In this document: positions 14,857 through 19,357 of the stretch, piece by piece
Position numbering within the stretch: the stretch's first letter is position 1
How the letters are laid out: the number at the start of each line of letters is the position of its first letter
NCBI GenBank assembly: GCA_046582475.1
Contig: JAYGEH010000376.1
Coordinates: 1-19,357 of the forward strand
Source of the DNA: GCA-2687515 sp046582475
GTDB taxonomy: Bacteria; Pseudomonadota; Alphaproteobacteria; Rhodospirillales; UBA2165
Length of the DNA: 19,357 nucleotides
Direction: 5' to 3'
The notes under the pieces: model-generated
What the model was told of the DNA's origin: nothing
Database searches by the model: none
What the model saw: the letters and a program-made list of their open reading frames with translations, nothing else
Program-made: the position numbers and the translations under genes

Positions 14857-15993
14857 TCAGCGGTTTTGAACGATGGGCAGATCGATCCAGAACGAGGCGC
14901 CGGTGCCGGCTTCGCTTTCGATACCGATATCACCGCCAAGCAATTCGATGATCTGCTTGGTAATGGTCAGACCGATCCCGGTGCCTTCGATTTCACCAGC
15001 CTCGCGGCCAAGCCGGTTGAACGGCTCAAACAATCCGGCATGTTTCGACTTAGGAATACCGGGCCCGGTATCGGTAATGCGGATCCGCAAAAAACCGCCT
15101 TTCACTTCTTCGGCATCCACCGATACCCGGCCGCCGGTGCGATTATATTTAATGGCATTGGATAAAAGATTAAGCAGAATCTGAAGCAAGCGGCTGCGGT
15201 CGGTGCGCAATTGCGGCAATAGTTTTCTCTTCGTGCGATTGTCTATTTGCACCTCTTTTTCTTCCGCCAACACATGGACAATATCGAGGCTGTTGCTGAT
15301 GACCTCCTGGGCCTCGACGTCTTCCATGGAGACATCGATAACCCCGGTTTCGATCTTGGAAAGTTCCAGCACCTGATTGATGAGGCCGAGAAGATGCTCG
15401 CCGCTGCTGATGACATGGCAGGTATGTTCGCGCTGTTTTTCGGAAAGCGGTTCCTCGGGATTGATTTCAAGCAACTGGGAAAAACCGATGATGGCGTTGA
15501 GCGGCGTCCGCAATTCATGGCTCATGGAGGACAGAAATTCGGATTTCGCCCGGTTGGCGGCTCGGCTGCGTATTTCGCAAATTCCAGTTCATTTTCATGG
15601 GCGCGCATGCTAGCGATGCTCTGCGTCAAGCGGCGTACCATACCGTTGAAGGCGCGTAACTTCGCCCATTTCGTCATTCTGGCCAGTGTCGATGGTATAG
15701 GCTTCGGTCTGTTCCGGGTTGCGCCCGGCGGCCTCGAGATGGCGGCGGAGCCGGACGATGGGGACCAGCACGAGGGCGCTGAGGACCGCCAGCGTGGCCA
15801 ACGTCACGACGAAGGTGAGAAGGAGAATGTCGGCGACCGAGCGCCACAGGAACGCCCGGACCTCGCCCGCCACCGTCGATGCATCGAGCCGCGCCACCGC
15901 AACGAAAGGCGCCTTCAATTTGGAGGCGTTATGTTTAAATTCGAAGCCGTCAGCCAACAGGTTTTTACCGCTAGCATGAGCACCCTGAGGCAC
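14857..15993 (-). pseudogene. Sensor histidine kinase, truncated and frameshifted
   Basis: Three frames carry one kinase. The upstream piece (15993 to about 15655) has a transmembrane segment (SVADILLLTFVVTLATLAVLSALVLV) and the start of a HAMP domain (NDEMGEV). The middle piece (about 15655-15560) continues it as RAFNGMVRRLTQSIASMRAHENELEFAKYAAE. The last piece (about 15558-14857) reads ANRAKSEFLSSMSHELRTPLNAIIGFSQLL and has intact H, N (NLLSNAIKYN), G1 (DTGPGIP), F and G2 (GTGIGLT) boxes. A net shift of +1 near 15655 and a 1-base loss near 15560 separate them. The N-terminal sensor and first transmembrane helix are missing. The kinase core alone could still be made from ATG 15523-15525. Assembly error is an alternative. 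Confidence 0.8.
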
Positions 15994-16127
15994 AGACGAA
16001 AAATCACGACTGTATTTCCGATGGACTGTTCTATGTGGACCAGAAGGACAATATTATCGGCGTAAAGCTGCCCGGCCGCGGCGAAGCGGCGGCATTCTAT
16101 TTTGCAACCGATCCGGGAAACCCTTAG
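15975..16127 (+). pseudogene. Orphan 3' end of a plus-strand gene
   Basis: A plus-strand frame open from 15975 to TAG 16125-16127 encodes CISDGLFYVDQKDNIIGVK, then LPGRGEAAAFYFATDPGNP, which reads like the C-terminus of a real protein. No start codon or upstream portion exists; the region to its left is the antisense kinase remnant. A strong hairpin terminator lies 38 bp after the stop in the same direction, as expected for a genuine gene end. The family is not recognised. It may overlap the kinase remnant by a few bases at the presumed breakpoint. Confidence 0.33.
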
Positions 16128-16164
16128 ACCGCGGCTTGCTCTCCAGAAATTTCCTAATGTTATA

Positions 16165-16200
16165 ACGGGCAGTCCGGCGGGATCCGGGCTGCTCGTTTCT
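16165..16200 (+). terminator. Rho-independent-type terminator
   Basis: ACGGGCAGTCCGG (16165-16177) pairs with CCGGGCTGCTCGT (16184-16196) over 13 positions, two of them G-U compatible, with a 6-nt loop, followed by TTCTATTA. The T-rich side is on the plus strand, so it would end transcripts coming from the left, including the orphan tail that stops at 16127. Confidence 0.6.
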
Positions 16201-16287
16201 ATTAGGTCCCGTTTCCTGATTGGCCTATAGTTCTCCGGCTACGCCATCCAATTATTCAATCAACGTAATCTAAGGGCGGAACGAGAA

Positions 16288-17388
16288 ATGCTAGAACGAA
16301 CGCGTCGGTTATTTTGCGGGCATACCAAATTCATTTTGTCCTCGGTGGCAGGCTCGTTGCCGGTCATGGCATTGTTGGCTGTTGGTGCGCCGGAGTTAAG
16401 CGCCCAAGCGGCGAAATTCGAGTTCGGCATCATCGGCGATACGCCCTATTCCCTTAAACAGGAAAAGGAATTTCCCAAAGTTATTGCCGAGATGAACAAC
16501 GCAGATTTGGCGTTCGTTGTTCATATTGGCGACTTCGAGATTGATCCGCGCCCCTACAATCGAAATCCAAAGCGATTCTCGATGCCGTGCGTCGAGGAAA
16601 ATTTCAAAAAAGTGCGCGGATTCTTCGACACGTCGAAACATCCGTTCCTGCTGACGCCGGGCGACAACGACTGGACCGATTGCGGAAAATTGAAGGCGCG
16701 AAAAGTCAATCCCCTGGACGCGCTCGCCTTGGTGCGCGCCATGTTTTATCCGAAAGGCAAATCCATGGGCCAGAGAACAATGCCGGTCACCAGCCAGGCG
16801 GGCGATGCGGGCTTCGGCAAATTCGTCGAGAACTTGACTTGGTCCCATGGCGGCGTGACCTTTGCCACCATCCACACCGTCGGCAGCAACAATAATATGG
16901 GCAAAAAGCCCAAGCCGAGCGCTGAGTTTACCGAACGTACGAAGGCGAATACTGCATGGGTGAAGAAAGCCTTTGCCAAGGCTAGGTCGGATAACAGCCT
17001 AGGTCTGGTCCTGATCACGCAAGCTAATCCTGCTTTTGAGGGCGCGTGGAAAGGCCGGACGCTCGGGCGATTTTTTCGGCCGGTTGGCGCACTGGGCATT
17101 CGGGCACCCAAAAAGCCAAAGCTAAAGCGCTATGGATATGACGAATTTCACCAGATTCTTTTAGAGGAATTGGCGACATTCAAAAAGCCGACCGTATTGA
17201 TGCACGGCGATAACCACTATTTTCGCATAAACAGGCCACTGTTCAATCCGAAAACCAAAGGTTTTGTCTCCAACTTTACACGTGTTGAAACCTTTGGCTG
17301 GCCCAGAAGCGGTTGGATACAGGTCCTCGTCGATCCCAAAGACCCCGATCTGTTCACCTTCCAGCCACGGCAATTGAGGACCAACTAG
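16288..17388 (+). CDS. Exported calcineurin-like metallophosphoesterase
   Basis: The 366-residue protein has a signal peptide (basic start, hydrophobic 15-34, likely cleavage after LSAQA near 41), so it should act in the periplasm or outside. Phosphoesterase motifs follow in order: GD51-TPYS, HIGD82, PGD126-ND128 and a C-terminal MHGDNHYF. Such enzymes use two metal ions to cut phosphate esters; the substrate here is unknown. The usual mid-domain histidine is not obvious (LITQANP). ATG 16288 follows GGGCGGAACGAGAA, a moderate ribosome site. A TATAGT at 16226-16231 may be its -10. It is flanked by a terminator on the left and a weak GC-rich hairpin (about 17411-17440) on the right, so it is probably monocistronic. 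Its base composition is less GC-rich than the left half of the window. Confidence 0.82.
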   Translation: MLERTRRLFCGHTKFILSSVAGSLPVMALLAVGAPELSAQAAKFEFGIIGDTPYSLKQEKEFPKVIAEMNNADLAFVVHIGDFEIDPRPYNRNPKRFSMPCVEENFKKVRGFFDTSKHPFLLTPGDNDWTDCGKLKARKVNPLDALALVRAMFYPKGKSMGQRTMPVTSQAGDAGFGKFVENLTWSHGGVTFATIHTVGSNNNMGKKPKPSAEFTERTKANTAWVKKAFAKARSDNSLGLVLITQANPAFEGAWKGRTLGRFFRPVGALGIRAPKKPKLKRYGYDEFHQILLEELATFKKPTVLMHGDNHYFRINRPLFNPKTKGFVSNFTRVETFGWPRSGWIQVLVDPKDPDLFTFQPRQLRTN

Positions 17389-17464
17389 GCGAACAAATAT
17401 ATTGCATATGGAGCGCGGCGGTCTTCGCGCCGTCGCCATCCATTTGGACCCGTCATTGAAAGAA

Positions 17465-17512
17465 TGACGCGCCCGGGAGGACTCGAATCCCCAACCTCCT
17501 GATCCGTAGTCA
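17465..17512 (-). pseudogene. 3' half of tRNA-Arg(ACG), likely att-site fragment
   Basis: On the minus strand the sequence has an anticodon loop CTACGGA (anticodon ACG), the 3' anticodon-stem strand TCAGG, a 5-nt variable loop AGGTT, a T arm GGGGA-TTCGAGT-CCTCC, the acceptor strand CGGGCGC, a discriminator G and then TCA in place of CCA. Spacing is exactly tRNA-like. The 5' half does not pair: the predicted acceptor 5' strand matches only 3 of 7 positions, and the anticodon-stem 5' strand is TATGA instead of CCTGA. T-arm pair 53-61 is A-C. Integrases commonly recombine in the 3' half of tRNA genes and leave such fragments. A decayed full tRNA is the alternative. Confidence 0.7.
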
Positions 17513-17697
17513 TATAACTATCTTTATCAGCGCTAACCGCGTCAGAACATCAATGTCCTATAATTCTATATGATCCTTAATTAATAGGCATTATACCCAA
17601 TCATACCGTCTCATAAAGTAGCGCCACATACCACGGCAATGTGTTACCTAGAAGTTAGCTAGATGTGAGTTCTCAAGACGTTGTTCATTCGATCCCA

Positions 17698-17739
17698 CTC
17701 TGAGAATTTGATGTTTGCAATAAAAGAAGCTTCTCAGAG
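17698..17739. repeat. 9-bp inverted repeat before the transposase start
   Basis: CTCTGAGAA (17698-17706) and TTCTCAGAG (17731-17739) are perfect inverted copies separated by 24 bp and end 9 bp before the transposase ATG. Such structures near IS ends can block readthrough translation of the transposase. No T-tract follows, so a terminator is unlikely. Confidence 0.45.
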
Positions 17740-17748
17740 CAGAACCGA

Positions 17749-17930
17749 ATGAACATGCACAAGAATGCCCGTCTGACGCTATAAGGTCGAGAGCTATTGA
17801 TTGAACGGCTCACGCGAGGGGAACGTCCCGCTGACGTCGCATCTGCCCTGGGTGTCAGCGTGCGGACCGTTTATCAAGTGGCGCAAACGGTATCGGGAGT
17901 GCGGAGAGACCGCTAATCGCCCTGAGCAGT
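17749..17930 (+). pseudogene. IS481-type transposase, N-terminal fragment
   Basis: ATG 17749 begins MNMHKNARLTL, interrupted by TAA at 17782-17784, then GRELLIERLTRGERPADVASALGVSVRTVY. One extra base near 17875 shifts the frame to KWRKRYRECGETANRPEQS. The helix-turn-helix (PADVASALGVSVRTVYKW) and the NARLTPxGRE start are hallmarks of IS481-family transposases. The DDE catalytic domain is absent. With a stop, a frameshift and a truncation, the gene is dead. Confidence 0.85.
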
Positions 17931-17947
17931 CATTTGTATCCGGTCTA

Positions 17948-17976
17948 TTGACGAATAATTGTCGTTGCGCGATAAA
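17948..17976 (+). promoter_or_regulatory. Sigma70-type promoter for the Rieske oxygenase gene
   Basis: TTGACG (17948-17953, 5/6 match) and GATAAA (17971-17976, 4/6 match) are separated by exactly 17 bp. The expected transcript start is near 17983, leaving a leader of about 70 nt before ATG 18055. It lies just after the IS remnant, so the promoter may have been created or brought in by rearrangement. Confidence 0.5.
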
Positions 17977-17977
17977 T

Positions 17978-17989
17978 TGGGCACGCCCA
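17978..17989. promoter_or_regulatory. Palindrome over the predicted transcription start
   Basis: TGGGCACGCCCA is a 12-bp inverted repeat (TGGGC/GCCCA) that immediately follows the predicted -10 box and would cover the transcription start. That is where a repressor of an inducible catabolic gene would bind. No regulator gene is in the window. Confidence 0.3.
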
Positions 17990-18054
17990 TTGTGTGCACC
18001 GGATATTGCCTATTTGTGCGGATTTTGGTGGCCAATGGCGAATGAGGCGTGATC

Positions 18055-19095
18055 ATGTGGATCAAGAACGCTTGGTATATTGCTGGGTGGGCAAACGAGA
18101 TCAGCAGTGACCGACTGCTGGCGCGTACTTTCCTGGACGAGCCGGTCATCATGTATCGCACTGAGGATGGCGCCGTTGCGGCGCTTGAAGATCGGTGCTG
18201 CCATCGCCACGCGCCACTGTCCAAGGGGCGGCTGGAAGACGGCGCGGTACGCTGCATGTATCATGGCCTCAAATTTGATCAGTCGGGTCGTTGCATCGAA
18301 ATTCCCAGCGAAACCACTATGCCCGAAAAATATCGGGTGCGCAGCTTTCCATTGGTCGAAAAACAGAAATTGTTATGGATATGGATGGGTGATGCGGACT
18401 TGGCCGATCCGGGCGACATCGTCGATTGGGCGTATCTGGATGACCCTGCCTGGCGCTACCTTGAGGGCTATTTGCATTACGAAGCGTCCTACTTACTCGG
18501 GATCGACAATTTCCTCGATTTTTCCCATTTGCCCTACGTCCATGAAAATACCATCGGCACCAGCGCGTTTGCGCAGAATCGGCCCGAAATTGAGGCAACC
18601 GACTTCGGCATGCATATTCGGAATATCGCGTTCGACGATCCGCCATCGGCCCATTTCCGAAAATTTGGCGGTTTCGATGGTTTGGTCGACCGCTGGAACA
18701 TTTATGATTTTCATATCCGCGGCAATTTGTTGCTGATGGATGTTGGCTCGGCGCCGGCCGGCGAGGGCGCCAACGAAGGCGACCGTGAGAACGCACTCGA
18801 ATTCCGCCATATCTCAGCGATGACACCGGAATCCGAGACCACATCCCATTACCATTTTACCCAAGCACGCAATTTCGGTCTCGAAGTTGAAGAGCTCGAT
18901 AAGGCCGTCCACGACACCATCGTCAAAGCGTTTCACGAAGACCGGGACATCATCAACGCGCAGCAACGGAAAATCAGTAGCAACAGGGACGTGCCGATGC
19001 TGCCGATTTCGGCCGACGCGGCATTGCTTCATATTCGGCGCGAAATTGACCGAATCATTGCCGAGGATGAGCAAATCCTATCAGCCGCCGAATAA
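18055..19095 (+). CDS. Rieske non-haem iron oxygenase, alpha subunit (VanA-type)
   Basis: The 346-residue protein has an N-terminal Rieske domain with ligands C48, H50, C67 and H70 (CCHRHAPLS and CMYHG). A catalytic domain follows, with the mononuclear iron histidines H158 and H163 in NFLDFSHLPYVH. Length and motifs fit the vanillate O-demethylase / phenoxy-type branch, which demethylates or hydroxylates aromatic compounds using electrons from a separate reductase. The substrate is not identifiable. ATG 18055 is chosen over in-frame GTG 18049 because GAGG lies 7 nt before the ATG. No reductase (VanB-type) follows within the window. It is preceded by a promoter with an adjacent palindrome, suggesting inducible control, and sits to the right of the tRNA fragment and IS remnant. 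Confidence 0.92.
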   Translation: MWIKNAWYIAGWANEISSDRLLARTFLDEPVIMYRTEDGAVAALEDRCCHRHAPLSKGRLEDGAVRCMYHGLKFDQSGRCIEIPSETTMPEKYRVRSFPLVEKQKLLWIWMGDADLADPGDIVDWAYLDDPAWRYLEGYLHYEASYLLGIDNFLDFSHLPYVHENTIGTSAFAQNRPEIEATDFGMHIRNIAFDDPPSAHFRKFGGFDGLVDRWNIYDFHIRGNLLLMDVGSAPAGEGANEGDRENALEFRHISAMTPESETTSHYHFTQARNFGLEVEELDKAVHDTIVKAFHEDRDIINAQQRKISSNRDVPMLPISADAALLHIRREIDRIIAEDEQILSAAE

Positions 19096-19357
19096 AATTT
19101 GAGGTAACGGCCAAAGCTTCGGCCCATGATCAAACACTCCATCTTTCCGTTTAGGATAAAGTGTTGCGTCGATCGGTTAAGACCACCAGTTCATAGCGGA
19201 CATCATTTTGAGTGTCCGGGAGGTCCGCTTATATGAGGCACTTTCTGTCAAGGCGGTTTTAATTCAATTATCATGACGGTCATTTCCGATAATCGGCCTT
19301 TGGGATTTAGACGGGTCTTGCGATGGGTTCCAAGTTTCGAGCGAATGATCGCATCAA
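19096..19357. other. Non-coding tail with an inverted repeat and a repeat-family motif
   Basis: No convincing gene was found. AGCGGAC (19195-19201) and GTCCGCT (19223-19229) form a 7-bp inverted repeat, with an alternative inner pair GGACA/TGTCC (19198-19202 and 19213-19217). ATGACGGTCATTT (19273-19285) repeats the motif at 735-747. ATG 19323 opens a frame running off the window, but it has no ribosome site. Confidence 0.4.

Larger units (their letters stand above)
17664..17930 (+). mobile_element. Remnant of an IS481-type insertion sequence (left end)
   Basis: A candidate left end begins TGTGAGTTCTCAAGACG at 17664, about 85 bp before the transposase start, with the TGT terminus usual for IS481-family elements. 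Only the N-terminal part of the transposase follows, and no right end is present: sequence from about 17931 belongs to the Rieske gene's promoter region. The left boundary is a guess because no partner repeat is available for comparison. Confidence 0.6.

Noticed and set aside
17801..18052. 83-codon plus-strand frame beginning MNGSREGN
   Set aside because: It only captures the post-frameshift part of the dead transposase (KWRKRYREC) and runs into the Rieske promoter region.
1..19357. CRISPR array, rRNA, complete tRNA or phage structural genes
   Set aside because: No regularly spaced repeats, no rRNA-like conserved blocks and no phage proteins were seen. The only tRNA-like sequence is the partial one at 17465-17512.

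Overview
The window looks like chromosomal DNA of an alphaproteobacterium, probably a Rhodospirillales-type environmental lineage. The evidence is high G+C with strongly GC-biased third codon positions, an ApaG of the alphaproteobacterial form, and a typical minus-strand housekeeping cluster. This placement is inferred from protein character, not from a database search.

Layout. Positions 1-2030 hold the 3' end of a TlpA-like thioredoxin gene, a single-domain response regulator, a YdjA-like nitroreductase and a zeta-class GST (maleylacetoacetate isomerase). Positions 2110-3381 encode an exported FecR-cyclophilin fusion whose cyclophilin lacks the catalytic arginine. Positions 3862-6707 form a tight four-gene minus-strand operon: VOC protein, Bfd-like [2Fe-2S] mini-ferredoxin, glycosyltransferase-like protein and LLM flavin monooxygenase. 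An EamA transporter (6891-7748) points away from it. A 255-bp element with near-perfect 29-bp terminal inverted repeats (7752-8006) separates the transporter from a long minus-strand block: trkH-argE (1-nt overlap), folE, apaG, an OmpA-family lipoprotein, and a translationally coupled radical SAM / divergent metallophosphoesterase pair.

From about 14.8 kb onward the DNA shows decay and rearrangement. There is a histidine kinase broken by two frameshifts, an orphan gene tail with its own terminator, an intact exported phosphoesterase, the 3' half of a tRNA-Arg(ACG), a decayed IS481-type transposase, and then a Rieske oxygenase gene with a recognisable promoter. The tRNA fragment reads as a possible left boundary of an integrated element continuing to the right of the window.

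The best candidates for undescribed biology are the radical SAM / phosphoesterase pair, the FecR-cyclophilin protein, the VOC/[2Fe-2S]/glycosyltransferase/LLM operon, and the 255-bp palindromic element. No CRISPR array, rRNA or complete tRNA was seen.
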